A DNA stretch of 64,000 bases from Paenibacillus beijingensis (GCF_000961095.1 NZ_CP011058.1:1269001-1333000), one strand, 5' to 3'; shown: positions 33,478-42,099, numbered from the stretch's first letter. Notes: generated from the sequence alone by a model not told the origin. Made by a program: numbers and translations.

Positions 33478-34773
33478 TCATAACGCCTTGTAAATGGCCT
33501 GCATCACGGTCTCCAGCGGGACGCCGAAGCTGCAGGCGGCAGCGGCGGCATCTTTGAACTCGGGGGATTGGTGGACCAGGCGCTCGCCATCCCAGCCTTG
33601 TTTCACCCGGATCGGTCCATACGGCGATTGGATTTGGATAAAACAGCGGTCCAACACCTTTCGTTCCATAACGGCTTTGCGCAGACCGAAGGTGGACGTT
33701 TCCGTGAGCAGCGTTTGTTCGCAGCGCTCCGCGGATTCCGGATGGGCGAGCACGCTGACGAGCACTCCCGGGCGGTTCTTCTTCATATAAACCGGCGTGA
33801 AATAAACATCAAGCGCGCCGGACTCGAACAAGCGATCCATTGCAAATCCGAGCGCTTCTCCGGTCATATCGTCCACCTGAGCTTCGATAACGATTACGGA
33901 TTGCAAACCGCTTCGCTTAGGATCGCTTTCTTTTGTCATCAAGATGGCGCGGACAACGTTGGGATGCTGAAAATCTTTCGTCCCCGCGCCGTAGCCGATG
34001 CGGTCGATCGTCCCTGCGGGCATCGGACCGAACCCGCTTGCAAGAGCTTTGACAATACCGGCTCCTGTAGGAGTGGTTAACTCCCCTTCCTCCGTGAATG
34101 ACGACAGTGGCACTCCCCGCAAAATTTCAGCGGTAGCCGGCGCCGGAACCGGATATAGCCCATGGGCCGTCCGCACCCGGCCCGTTCCGGTCGGAACCGG
34201 AGATACGAGCAACTCGTCAAATTCGAAGCACTCCAAAGCCAGACATACGCCGATAATATCGAGGATGGAGTCCAGAGCTCCAACCTCGTGAAAATGAACG
34301 TCGTCCGGATCGACGCCATGAATTTTGCCTTCCGCTTCGGCAATAACGCGAAAAATTGCCGAGCTTCGCTCTTTCACCCGTTCAGGCAGGTCTGATGCTG
34401 CTATCATTTGCAAGATATCGGCCGCTTTGCGCGGGTCGTGAGGATGGTGCCGGGCATGATCGGGCATATCAAATCGCTCGTCATGATCGTCATGGTGAGT
34501 ATGATGGTCATGATGACGATGGTAATGATCATCATGGTGATCTTGATGATCCTGGTGATCATGAAGATAATCGCGTTCAGAAAACCGCAGATCCAGCCAT
34601 TTCGCCATAATGCCGCGCCGGTTAACCGGAATAAACTCGATCGTGAACAGCTCAAGCGGAAGTTTTGCCAGATGAGAGCGAATAAACGCCGGATCGGCTC
34701 CTAAATCAACAAGCGCGGATAACGTCATGTCCCCGGCGATGCCCGATATGCAGTCCAAATATAAGATTTTCAT
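33478..34773 (-). CDS. larC: nickel pincer cofactor biosynthesis protein LarC
   Basis: A 431-residue nickel-insertion enzyme that adds Ni to the pincer cofactor P2TMN using CTP. Start MKILYLDCISGIAGDMTLSALVDLGAD is the family N-terminus; the His-rich metal-binding stretch is residues 71-112 (HDHQDHQDHHDD and following); conserved HFHEVGALDSILDIIG, TPTGAGIVKAL and VDDMTGEALGFAMDRLF follow. LarC1 and LarC2 parts are in one frame, whereas Lactiplantibacillus plantarum uses a frameshift to join them. Overlaps larB by 4 bases; the upstream in-frame extension is not real. Confidence 0.96.
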   Translation of the reverse strand: MKILYLDCISGIAGDMTLSALVDLGADPAFIRSHLAKLPLELFTIEFIPVNRRGIMAKWLDLRFSERDYLHDHQDHQDHHDDHYHRHHDHHTHHDDHDERFDMPDHARHHPHDPRKAADILQMIAASDLPERVKERSSAIFRVIAEAEGKIHGVDPDDVHFHEVGALDSILDIIGVCLALECFEFDELLVSPVPTGTGRVRTAHGLYPVPAPATAEILRGVPLSSFTEEGELTTPTGAGIVKALASGFGPMPAGTIDRIGYGAGTKDFQHPNVVRAILMTKESDPKRSGLQSVIVIEAQVDDMTGEALGFAMDRLFESGALDVYFTPVYMKKNRPGVLVSVLAHPESAERCEQTLLTETSTFGLRKAVMERKVLDRCFIQIQSPYGPIRVKQGWDGERLVHQSPEFKDAAAAACSFGVPLETVMQAIYKAL

Positions 34774-35447
34774 TGCGGTGCCTCCGCTGCAAGCTGCAGG
34801 ATCATCGCCGCATGATAACCCGCCCCGAACCCGTTGTCGATGTTGACGACCGTGATGCCCGCAGCGCATGAGTTCATCATGGCGAGCAGTGCCGCTATGC
34901 CTTCAAAATGCGCGCCGTATCCTACCGAAGTCGGGATCGCGACCATCGGTCGGCGGATCATGCCCCCGACAATGCTGGGCAATGCCCCTTCCATTCCTGC
35001 CGCTGCAATGACGACATGGGCTTCGCAAATCCGGTCGCGGTGCGCAAGCAAACGGTCGATGCCCGCCACTCCGACGTCATAGATCCGGTCCACCGTGCAG
35101 CCCATCCATTCGGCCGTGACGGCCGCTTCTTCCGCAACGGGAATATCGGACGTCCCGCCGGTCACGACGGCTACCGTTCCGGCCAGCATCCGCCGCGGCT
35201 CTCCGTAACGGATGATCCGGGCGACGCTGTCATACGCCGCCAGCGGATATCGCGCCGCAATCCTCGCCGCCGTTTCCGGCGTCGCCCGGGTCACAAGCGC
35301 CCGTCCGTGCACTTCGACAAGGCGCGCAAAAATCGCCTCGGTCTGCTCGGCGGTTTTTCCCAATCCGAATACGACCTCGGGAAATCCGGTCCGCTCTTCC
35401 CTGCCGATATCCAGCTTGCAGAACGTCATATCCTCAAACTTTTTCAT
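34770..35447 (-). CDS. larB: nickel pincer cofactor biosynthesis protein LarB
   Basis: A 225-residue pyridinium-3,5-biscarboxylic acid mononucleotide synthase that carboxylates and hydrolyses nicotinic acid adenine dinucleotide. The PurE-like half is clear: TGGTSDIPVAEEAAVTAEWMG, AAGMEGALPSIVGGMIRRPMVAIPTSVGYG and NSCAAGITVVNIDNGFGAGYHAA. N-terminal DIGREERTGFPEVVFGLGKT is the LarB-specific part. ATGA overlaps with larE and larC at both ends show tight coupling. Confidence 0.96.
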   Translation of the reverse strand: MKKFEDMTFCKLDIGREERTGFPEVVFGLGKTAEQTEAIFARLVEVHGRALVTRATPETAARIAARYPLAAYDSVARIIRYGEPRRMLAGTVAVVTGGTSDIPVAEEAAVTAEWMGCTVDRIYDVGVAGIDRLLAHRDRICEAHVVIAAAGMEGALPSIVGGMIRRPMVAIPTSVGYGAHFEGIAALLAMMNSCAAGITVVNIDNGFGAGYHAAMILQLAAEAPQ

Positions 35448-36265
35448 AGGGACGATCCTTTCCGGCTCAGGCTCAGTTCCCCGTTCATGCTGCCGCTTCG
35501 GTAACCTCCAAGGTCCATCGCTACGTACATATACCCCAGATCCTTCAGATGACTCGTAATCCGGTCCGCCTTCGCTAGCAATTGCTCTATCTCTTTGCTT
35601 TCCACTTCAATTCGCGCGATGCTCCCATGCGTCCGCACCCGGACTTGGCGCAAGCCTTCGGAACGAATGAACCGTTCGGCTCTCTCCACCCGGCTGAGCT
35701 TTTCCTCCGTAATGGCTTCCCCGTACGCAATGCGGGAGGAAAGGCAGGCCAGCGAAGGCTTGTTCCAGGTCGGAAGCCCTTTGATGCGTGAAAGCTCGCG
35801 GATTTCCGATTTATAAAGCTCCGTTTCCTGCAGCGGCCCGCGTACCCCAAGCTCCTTCGCCGCTTTCACTCCGGGCCGGTGCTCATTCATATCGTCGGCG
35901 ATGAGCCCGTAGACGATGTGACGGTATTTCCCGCCGTTCAGGAACGGCTCCAGCTGCTCAAACAGATTCCTTTTGCAAAAATAACAGCGGTTGCCGTGGT
36001 TTTCCTTGTAGCCGGGAATGGCAAGCTCCGACGTTTCGATCACGACGTGAGACGCTCCGATGCCGCCCGCAAGCCGTTTCGCTTCCTCGAGCTCTTCGGA
36101 AGGATACGTCTCGGAATCGGCCGTAACGGCAAGGACGTTGTCCCTTCCGAGCGTCTCGATCGCGGCATGAAGCAGCAGCGTGCTGTCCACTCCGCCGGAA
36201 AACGCCACGACGACCGAGCCCATTTCGGCCAAAATGTCCTTCAGCTTGTCATATTTCGTGTCCAT
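35444..36265 (-). CDS. larE: ATP-dependent sacrificial sulfur transferase LarE
   Basis: A 273-residue PP-loop enzyme that turns the biscarboxylic cofactor precursor into the thiocarboxylate. Seen: the ATP-binding SGGVDSTLLLHAA, NRCYFCKRNLF with two Cys (RCYFCK) and YGLIADDMNEHRPG, SRIAYGEAITEEKL. LarE from L. plantarum donates its own Cys176; here the region ACLSSRIAYGE carries a Cys just before SSR at a matching place. Followed immediately by larB; 51 bases after larA. Confidence 0.96.
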   Translation of the reverse strand: MDTKYDKLKDILAEMGSVVVAFSGGVDSTLLLHAAIETLGRDNVLAVTADSETYPSEELEEAKRLAGGIGASHVVIETSELAIPGYKENHGNRCYFCKRNLFEQLEPFLNGGKYRHIVYGLIADDMNEHRPGVKAAKELGVRGPLQETELYKSEIRELSRIKGLPTWNKPSLACLSSRIAYGEAITEEKLSRVERAERFIRSEGLRQVRVRTHGSIARIEVESKEIEQLLAKADRITSHLKDLGYMYVAMDLGGYRSGSMNGELSLSRKGSSL

Positions 36266-36316
36266 GACGATGCCCCTCCTGTTCGTCTGCTTCCATTCAT
36301 CCTGCCGTTGATCCAG

Positions 36317-37594
36317 TCATTTGGGCAAATATCCGTCATCGTCAAACGTCCATTCGTAAGGCTCCCCGATCACCTTGATCCGGGGATTGCCAAGCGCCTC
36401 CGGAAGCAGCGCTTCCGAAATTTCGATCGTCGCCAGATGAAGCGTGTCGCGGATGCGGACGAGCCTGCAGGCCCCGTAGTCTAAAATGTTGCACGTTTTA
36501 ACGCCCGCCTTGATCGCGTCGCGGTCACTCGCCAGCGTCGTCGCCTGCTTCGTAGGCGCGCATACCGTGGAGGTCAGGCCGTTGGCGTACGTTGCCGGCC
36601 AGTCTGTTTTGGCGACCAGGCGGGCGGTCGTAAAGTCGGCGGTGCCGACGCCGTTTGCATTTCCGCCCGATTCAGGCGTCAAATCGAGCACGACGATTTT
36701 ATTGACGTCGGGCCCGCCCTGCGCGTACGGCGTCGGATACCTTCCCGTTATGTTGGGATCCGCCCCATCGCCGCTGATGTTTTTGCCGATATAATCGATC
36801 ACGAGCACGTCCAGCTGCCCGAACGGGATTTGCGGCAGCAGCCGTTTCGCCTCCGCAAGCAGCTCCGGCTCGCGCCGTTCCATCTGATCCGCGCCGAGCA
36901 CCTCAATCCGGCATATGCGATCGTATGCGTTCTCGACCACCGCCACGCCGAACCGAACCGGGAGCTTGTCGAGCATCACCTTCGCCATGGCAGGCACATT
37001 GTCCGCCATATATTTGAAGCCCATCTGATGGCACGCTTCGGCTCCCTTCTGCTTGCCGAGGCCGATCGCCAGCATCTTGAGCAGCCCGCTTTCGACCGGA
37101 CCGCGAAACGCCGTATGCGGCTTGATCCGGTTAATGACGACAATCGCATCCGCCTCTTCCGCCGCGATTTTGTCGCAATAGACCGGCAGCCCGTTCGGAA
37201 GCTCCCCAAGCTCGATCACGTCCATGGACGAGCGGACGGGCGCGCCCATCCGCTGCTCGTCGATACCGAGGTGGGCGAGCACTTCCGCCTGGCCCGCTGC
37301 CGTCGCGCCTCCGTGGCTGCCCATGCACGGCACGATGAACGGCTGCGCTCCGATCCGTTTCAGCTCCGCAATGACGGTGGCGGTCAGCTCATCGATGCGC
37401 GAAATTCCGCGGCTGCCGACGGCTACCGCCACTTTCTGACCGGCTGCAATCCCGTCCATTGCGCCGGGCGCGCGAAGTCGGCGAATCAGCTCGCCCAAAG
37501 GATCGTCCAGCTTGGTATCGTCGAAGGTTTGGCGGATGCGCACCATTTTCGGAATCGGCACATGCTCGACCAGCTTCGTCAGAATGTCGCTCAT
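36317..37594 (-). CDS. LarA-superfamily nickel-pincer racemase/epimerase
   Basis: A 425-residue DUF2088-type enzyme. Aligning from MSDILTK: H94 (MGSHGG), H160 (INRIKPHT), K173 (GLLKML) and H189 (EACHQM). Spacings 66 and 16 equal those of the catalytic His108-His174 and the cofactor Lys184-Ni ligand His200 in L. plantarum LarA, so the Ni-pincer site is kept. The substrate is not lactate by context: neighbours are sugar-acid enzymes, and relatives include a gluconate 2-epimerase. Proposed role: C2 epimerisation of an aldonate or uronate-derived hydroxy acid. Start from GTG-free ATG at 37594, ATGA overlap with the SDR; the 80-codon extension is spurious. Confidence 0.92.
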   Translation of the reverse strand: MSDILTKLVEHVPIPKMVRIRQTFDDTKLDDPLGELIRRLRAPGAMDGIAAGQKVAVAVGSRGISRIDELTATVIAELKRIGAQPFIVPCMGSHGGATAAGQAEVLAHLGIDEQRMGAPVRSSMDVIELGELPNGLPVYCDKIAAEEADAIVVINRIKPHTAFRGPVESGLLKMLAIGLGKQKGAEACHQMGFKYMADNVPAMAKVMLDKLPVRFGVAVVENAYDRICRIEVLGADQMERREPELLAEAKRLLPQIPFGQLDVLVIDYIGKNISGDGADPNITGRYPTPYAQGGPDVNKIVVLDLTPESGGNANGVGTADFTTARLVAKTDWPATYANGLTSTVCAPTKQATTLASDRDAIKAGVKTCNILDYGACRLVRIRDTLHLATIEISEALLPEALGNPRIKVIGEPYEWTFDDDGYLPK

Positions 37595-38352
37595 ATCGTC
37601 ATCGCTCCAAATCCTCCGTCTACGCGAATAAGCGATCCGGTCACAAACGATGAGGCCTGTTTGGAGGCCAAATAAACAACCGTTCCTTTCAGCTCCTCGG
37701 GACTTCCGAATCTGCCCATCGGGGTGTGACGCATAATCGCCTCCACGCGGGCCGGCGTCAGAATGCTCCGGTTCTGCTCCGCCGGAAAAAATCCCGGGAT
37801 AATCGCATTGACGCGGACGCCGTGGGCAGCCCATTCCCGGGCCAGAAATTGCGTGACGCTGTTAATGCCGGCCTTCGATACAGAGTACGTAAACACGTTC
37901 GACAGCGGCGGACCTGAGGAAACAGACGAGATATTGATGATTGCCCCTCCTTCGCCCTGCTGAACCATGTGGCGGCCGAAGATTTGGCTGGCGAGCACCA
38001 CGCTGTGCAGATTGACGGCCATGATGCGCTCCCATTCCTCCGTACCCAGCTCAAAAAAAGGCGTCGCGCTGTTCGTCCCCGAAGCGTTTACGAGCGTATC
38101 GACCCTTCCGCCCCACGCCAGAACCTGTGCAAGCAGCCGTTTCAGCTCGCCTTCGCGGGTCGCATCGGCAGTGAAGCAAACGCCTTCCCCGCCCTCCCGC
38201 TCGATGCGGGCTTGCACGGACTCCGCTTTCTGCAGATCCCGGCCGACAATCGCCACTTTCGAACCAGCTGCGGCCAGCGCTTCCGACATGGCGCCTCCGA
38301 GTACGCCGCTGCCGCCGATCACAACCGATACGGTGCCTGTCAAATCAAACAT
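37591..38352 (-). CDS. SDR oxidoreductase, UxuB (D-mannonate/fructuronate) or KduD-like
   Basis: A 253-residue classical SDR: cofactor GGSGVLGGAM at residues 13-22, NASG, catalytic SSVSSG and YSVSK (YxxxK). The PGFFPAEQNRSIL segment is typical of Bacillus-type UxuB/mannonate oxidoreductase and KduD enzymes, pointing to a keto-uronate or aldonate substrate. Overlaps the LarA-like gene by 4 bases, so these two probably act on consecutive metabolites. Confidence 0.85.
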   Translation of the reverse strand: MFDLTGTVSVVIGGSGVLGGAMSEALAAAGSKVAIVGRDLQKAESVQARIEREGGEGVCFTADATREGELKRLLAQVLAWGGRVDTLVNASGTNSATPFFELGTEEWERIMAVNLHSVVLASQIFGRHMVQQGEGGAIINISSVSSGPPLSNVFTYSVSKAGINSVTQFLAREWAAHGVRVNAIIPGFFPAEQNRSILTPARVEAIMRHTPMGRFGSPEELKGTVVYLASKQASSFVTGSLIRVDGGFGAMTI

Positions 38353-38392
38353 CTTTGTCCCCCGCCCCCTCTCCCCTGTTGTGAACGGCTTC

Positions 38393-39652
38393 CTATTTTC
38401 GTCCGATAAATGTCCAAAAGTTGCGGCTGAACAAATCCTCCAAATCCCGCTGAATCTCCGCCTCTGTCACCTGCCAGCCCTCGCGGTAAAGGCGTTCGTA
38501 CCGGTCCGCCAGCACATCGCCGATAATCGTGCGCGAATGCTCCCACTTGTAGATGAGCTGTTCCAGCACCCGACAATCGGAGTGCTGCGGGATCGTCGCG
38601 GTGCCGAGCAGCTCCAACCGAAAACGGGTCATTTCTTCCACCATCGATTCGATATGAAGGAACCACCAGCAGCCGAATACCATGACATTGCGGAACTTTC
38701 GGGCGAGTACGGCGAGCTCGTGCTGGTTCTCGCGCGCAAGCATCGTGACCAGAAACTTCTGGTCCGGGTATCGGCGGCAAAGCGCTTCGACGGCAGTCGC
38801 ATCCGCGCGCATGCTCATGTCGCCGGCCAGCCGCAGCAGCGGATTCACCTGGCGGCGCACGCCGATCATAAGAGCGAACGGAAGCGCATGCGCCCGGCAG
38901 ACGGGCACGATCGCTTCGTCGATCATACGGGAGCGGTGGTCGTCCAACGGATATCCGAAATCGCCCGGCAGCGAGACGGCCACATACAGTGCGTCCATGC
39001 GGACGATCCATTCCGTAAGAAATCTGCGGACCTCGTCTTTTGTTTCCTCCGTCCACGCCTCCACGACCTGGTACCCGAGCCCCTGCAGCTCGCTAACCGC
39101 ACGAGGCCAGTCGTTCAGCAGGCTGTCGATCCGCAAAGCCGCATAAAAGCGGGAGTCCGTCTTCCCTCCTCCGGATAACCATACCTTTCGTTCCTGCGGG
39201 TCGAACGGATCGTTGGTCATGACGATTTCGTTTACTTTTGCGATTCTCATCACGTCATCGAGCTGCTGCTCCACGGTTCGATCCGCCCATGCCGCACGGT
39301 ATTCGTCCAAATCCCGGGATGCCGTGTTCAATCCCATCCGGTTGAAAATCGTAATAAGGCCGCTTGTTGCTTCGCTGATCGGAGAATGGTCCATGAACAG
39401 CTTCCGCCAAATCCAATTCGCCTGTTCGCGTTTCGTCAGCGACCAGAAGTCGTCGTAAGGCACTTCCGACCAGCGGAACGACTCCGAGATTAAATAATGG
39501 TAAGTGAGCAGCTCGTCGACGCCCCAAAGCAGCAGCTCTCCGAACTCGGCCGGATACAGATGCGTGTGCATATCCGTAACCGGCATCGTTCTCGCTAGCC
39601 GGCGGACGGTTTCCTTCATCTCGGCGATACGGTCTGTCAGTGGTCCATGCAT
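38393..39652 (-). CDS. UxaC-like glucuronate isomerase family protein, divergent
   Basis: A 419-residue amidohydrolase-fold protein. Metal-binding VTDMHTHLYP (HxH) and LLLWGVDELLTYHYL match the UxaC N-terminus, which isomerises uronates to ketouronates. In the C-terminal half the usual TDSRSF motif reads HSDCRVLEQ: Asp and Arg are kept, but the frame around them is not, and length is shorter than canonical UxaC (465-470). So the reaction is likely a related isomerisation on another sugar acid. ATG 39652 follows AAGGA with five-base spacing; an ATG at 39658 is too close. Confidence 0.85.
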   Translation of the reverse strand: MHGPLTDRIAEMKETVRRLARTMPVTDMHTHLYPAEFGELLLWGVDELLTYHYLISESFRWSEVPYDDFWSLTKREQANWIWRKLFMDHSPISEATSGLITIFNRMGLNTASRDLDEYRAAWADRTVEQQLDDVMRIAKVNEIVMTNDPFDPQERKVWLSGGGKTDSRFYAALRIDSLLNDWPRAVSELQGLGYQVVEAWTEETKDEVRRFLTEWIVRMDALYVAVSLPGDFGYPLDDHRSRMIDEAIVPVCRAHALPFALMIGVRRQVNPLLRLAGDMSMRADATAVEALCRRYPDQKFLVTMLARENQHELAVLARKFRNVMVFGCWWFLHIESMVEEMTRFRLELLGTATIPQHSDCRVLEQLIYKWEHSRTIIGDVLADRYERLYREGWQVTEAEIQRDLEDLFSRNFWTFIGRK

Positions 39653-39690
39653 CCCCATCCTTCTTTCTCCGCATGAGATTTATCCGCAGA

Positions 39691-40776
39691 TTATCCGCTC
39701 ACCACTACGGCTTGTTGCTGTGCCAGCAGGCAAAGCTCGGCGGCTTTGAACGCATGCTCCTGCGTCATCGCATGCTCCGTCCGGTTCAGGCAATCGAGAA
39801 TCAGCTGTCCGAAAAAAGGATAGCCCATTTTGCCGGCTAGCGAAAAATGCCGCTCGCCCTCCTTGTTGACCAAATACAAATGATCGCCCCGCGGATCGCG
39901 CGCAATATCGATATATTTCCGCAGCTCAATGTAGCCGTCCGTGCCGAGAATAAGAGTCCGGCCGTCTCCCCACGTACCGAGCCCCTCAGGAGTAAGCCAA
40001 TCGACGCGGAAGTAATGGGTCGCCCCGTTGTCGCCGATGAGCGTTGCATCGCCGAAGTCCTCAAGCTCGGGGTACATCGGAGCGTTGTAGTTGGCGACTT
40101 TGCTTTGCACAACTTTGGCGTCTTTGCAGCCTGCAAAAAACAGAAACTGCTCGATTTGATGACTGCCGATATCGCATAAAATACCGCCGTAGCGTTCCTT
40201 TTGAAAGAACCACTCCGGTCTGGAAGGGGCATTCAGCCGGTGCGGACCGAGGCCGATCACCTGCACAACCCGCCCGATGGCGCCTTCCTGGATCAGTTGA
40301 CCGGCGAACACGGCGCTTTCGACGTGCAGCCGCTCGCTGTAATAGACGGCGTACTTCAGTCCGGTTTCCGCCGTTTTCGCCCTTGCCTGCCGCAGCTGCT
40401 CCAATGTCGTAAAGGGAGCTTTATCGGTAAAATAATCTTTGTTATGGCTGAGCACCCTCATCCCGAGCGCGCATCGTTCGGACGGAACGGCCGCCGAGGC
40501 GACCAACCGCACTTCCGGATCCGTAAAAATCTCCTCTTCGGAGGAGGCGACCCGCGCCTGAGGAAACGTTTTGCAGAAGGCGTCTACTTTGGCCGGATCG
40601 GGATCGTACACCCATTTCAGCTCCGCGCCCGCTTCGATTAACCCGTTGCACATCCCGTAAATATGCCCGTGATCCAGCGCAACGGCGGCGAACCTGAACT
40701 CAACTGCCTTCACAACCGGGTTCGGCTTCCCCTTGGGCGCGTAATTCATTCCGTCATTGTGCGGCAATTTGATCAT
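39691..40776 (-). CDS. Gfo/Idh/MocA oxidoreductase (second of pair)
   Basis: A 361-residue sugar dehydrogenase: N-terminal Rossmann FRFAAVALDHGHIYGMCNGL, cofactor segment SHNKDYFTDKAPF in place of the usual EKP, and C-terminal substrate domain with GPHRLN, CDIGSHQIEQFLFF. GDIGxH-type metal/His motif is kept. The first 27 residues (MIKLPHNDGMNYAPKGKPNPV) look additional; translation may begin at Met 40749 or a GTG after it. Overlaps the upstream paralogue by 23 bases. Confidence 0.88.
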   Translation of the reverse strand: MIKLPHNDGMNYAPKGKPNPVVKAVEFRFAAVALDHGHIYGMCNGLIEAGAELKWVYDPDPAKVDAFCKTFPQARVASSEEEIFTDPEVRLVASAAVPSERCALGMRVLSHNKDYFTDKAPFTTLEQLRQARAKTAETGLKYAVYYSERLHVESAVFAGQLIQEGAIGRVVQVIGLGPHRLNAPSRPEWFFQKERYGGILCDIGSHQIEQFLFFAGCKDAKVVQSKVANYNAPMYPELEDFGDATLIGDNGATHYFRVDWLTPEGLGTWGDGRTLILGTDGYIELRKYIDIARDPRGDHLYLVNKEGERHFSLAGKMGYPFFGQLILDCLNRTEHAMTQEHAFKAAELCLLAQQQAVVVSG

Positions 40777-41881
40777 TCCTTCCGATTTTTCGTTGCAAAT
40801 GATCGTAAAATAGCTGTTCGTCGATCGGGAAGTTCACCCAGCCATCGGTCCAGGTGGACAGCAGCATCGCATTGGAAAGCATCAGCCCGTTAATCCCTTC
40901 TTCTCCTGGAGCGAGCAAAGGCTCGCCATGCAGGATCGCATTCACCCAGTTCTGCGTAATCCCTTTATGGCCCGATTCCACTCCGGCAATCGGAATCTCG
41001 CATTTCCAGCATTCCGGCTGTCCGAAGCTTCCTTTGAACGTACGGTTAAATTCCGGCTCCGGCACACGAAGACGCCAAAAATGCAAGCGCCCGTCTTCGA
41101 TCACGATTTTTCCGCGGTCCCCGCAAATTTCAAACCGGTTCGTTCCCGGCGCTTCGCCGGTCGTCGTCACAAAAACGCCGGTTGCCCCGTTCTCATATTC
41201 CACAAAAGCGGTGACGTCATCCTCTACTTCAATGTCGCGGTATTTACCGAAGTAGCAAAAGGCGCGAAGCCGTTTCGGCTTCAGTCCTGTCGTCCACTGC
41301 CAAAGATCAAGCTGGTGCGGGTCTTGGTTAATGAGCACACCTCCGCCTTCTCCGGCCCAAGTCGCTCTCCAGCCGCCGGAATCGTAGTAGCTTTGCGAAC
41401 GGTACCAGTCCGTAATAATCCAGTTGGTCCGTCTAATCTCGCCCAGCTCGCCGGAAGCGATAAGGTCGCGAAGCTTCTGGTAGAGCGGATTGGTGCGCTG
41501 GTTATACATCAGGCTAAATACTTTGCCTGATTTCGCGGCGGCTTCATTCATCAAGCGCACCTGCTTCGTATAAACGCCGGCAGGCTTCTCACAAAGCACA
41601 TGCAGCCCCCGTTCGAAAGCCCGGATCGCCAGCTCCGTATGGGAATAATGAGGAGTCGCAATGAGAACGCCGTCCAGCCCATCGAATGCGAAAAAGCGGT
41701 CCAAGTCATCAAAGAGCTCGACGTTATTTCCGATGTTTTCTTTTGCCCATTTCAGCCTTTCGGAACCTCTGTCGCATACGGCCGCAATCCTTGCTCCCTG
41801 CACTTCATTGTCGATTAAGTACTGGACATGCCCCGTTCCCATATTGCCGAGGCCGATAATGCCAAGCCGGATCTCGCTCAT
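40754..41881 (-). CDS. Gfo/Idh/MocA oxidoreductase (first of pair)
   Basis: A 375-residue NAD(P)-dependent sugar dehydrogenase. Seen: GIIGLGNMGTGH Rossmann motif (residues 8-19), DGVLIATPHYSH, the EKPAG cofactor motif with the catalytic Lys (LCEKPAGVY) and NQDPHQLDLWQWTTG in the active-site region. First complete gene of the eight-gene operon that contains the nickel-pincer enzyme. Substrate unknown, likely a sugar, inositol or uronate derivative. Confidence 0.92.
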   Translation of the reverse strand: MSEIRLGIIGLGNMGTGHVQYLIDNEVQGARIAAVCDRGSERLKWAKENIGNNVELFDDLDRFFAFDGLDGVLIATPHYSHTELAIRAFERGLHVLCEKPAGVYTKQVRLMNEAAAKSGKVFSLMYNQRTNPLYQKLRDLIASGELGEIRRTNWIITDWYRSQSYYDSGGWRATWAGEGGGVLINQDPHQLDLWQWTTGLKPKRLRAFCYFGKYRDIEVEDDVTAFVEYENGATGVFVTTTGEAPGTNRFEICGDRGKIVIEDGRLHFWRLRVPEPEFNRTFKGSFGQPECWKCEIPIAGVESGHKGITQNWVNAILHGEPLLAPGEEGINGLMLSNAMLLSTWTDGWVNFPIDEQLFYDHLQRKIGRNDQIAAQ

Positions 41882-41909
41882 CTGAAATGTTCACAACCTT
41901 TCTTCGCCT

Positions 41910-42053
41910 CTACTTTCCAAACTTTACCTGCTCGCCAATATCTATGTAATCCTTTGCTGTGTCATTACTCCATCCTTTTGCTCCCGGATAGAAGGGCTGA
42001 TCGTCCAGCACAGGCGGCACAAAGTAAGATTTGTAAGCCCTTACAATTTGCAT
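41910..42053 (-). CDS. small ORF, 47 residues, possibly a remnant
   Basis: Begins MQIVRAYKSYFVPPVLDD and ends GEQVKFGK. It starts two bases after the stop of a permease remnant and ends 28 bases before the first Gfo/Idh gene, so it sits in a coherent operon position. Not recognised: it could be a remnant of a larger protein or a real small protein. The LacI/cre-like palindrome 42031-42046 lies inside its first codons. Confidence 0.35.
   Translation of the reverse strand: MQIVRAYKSYFVPPVLDDQPFYPGAKGWSNDTAKDYIDIGEQVKFGK
42031..42046. promoter_or_regulatory. LacI-family/cre-like palindrome
   Basis: TTGTAAG-CC-CTTACAA: perfect 7-bp arms, closely matching the LacI-family operator TTGTAAGCGCTTACAA and the cre consensus at 13 of 14 positions. 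It is 150 bases upstream of the Gfo/Idh-UxaC-LarA operon. Confidence 0.65.
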
Positions 42054-42054
42054 T

Positions 42055-42099
42055 TTACCCCTTCACCGCACCTGAAGCAATGACGTAAAAAAAATGTCA
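42055..42099 (-). pseudogene. C-terminal tail of a MalG-like ABC permease
   Basis: The frame ends DIFFYVIASGAVKG-stop, matching the end of CUT1 permeases (compare ITAGAVKG of the permease at 22978). Nothing upstream continues it; 42100-42149 is unrelated. A sugar ABC transporter gene cluster may once have led this operon. Confidence 0.55.

Noticed and set aside
34486..34564. Repeat tract of CATGATGATC type
   Set aside because: It is the His-rich codon run of larC, not an independent repeat or CRISPR.
33478..34773. Programmed frameshift in larC
   Set aside because: The gene is one continuous frame, so no frameshift is needed.
36317..37834. 505-residue LarA-like ORF
   Set aside because: The first 80 residues are antisense-like to the SDR; homology begins at MSDILTK.
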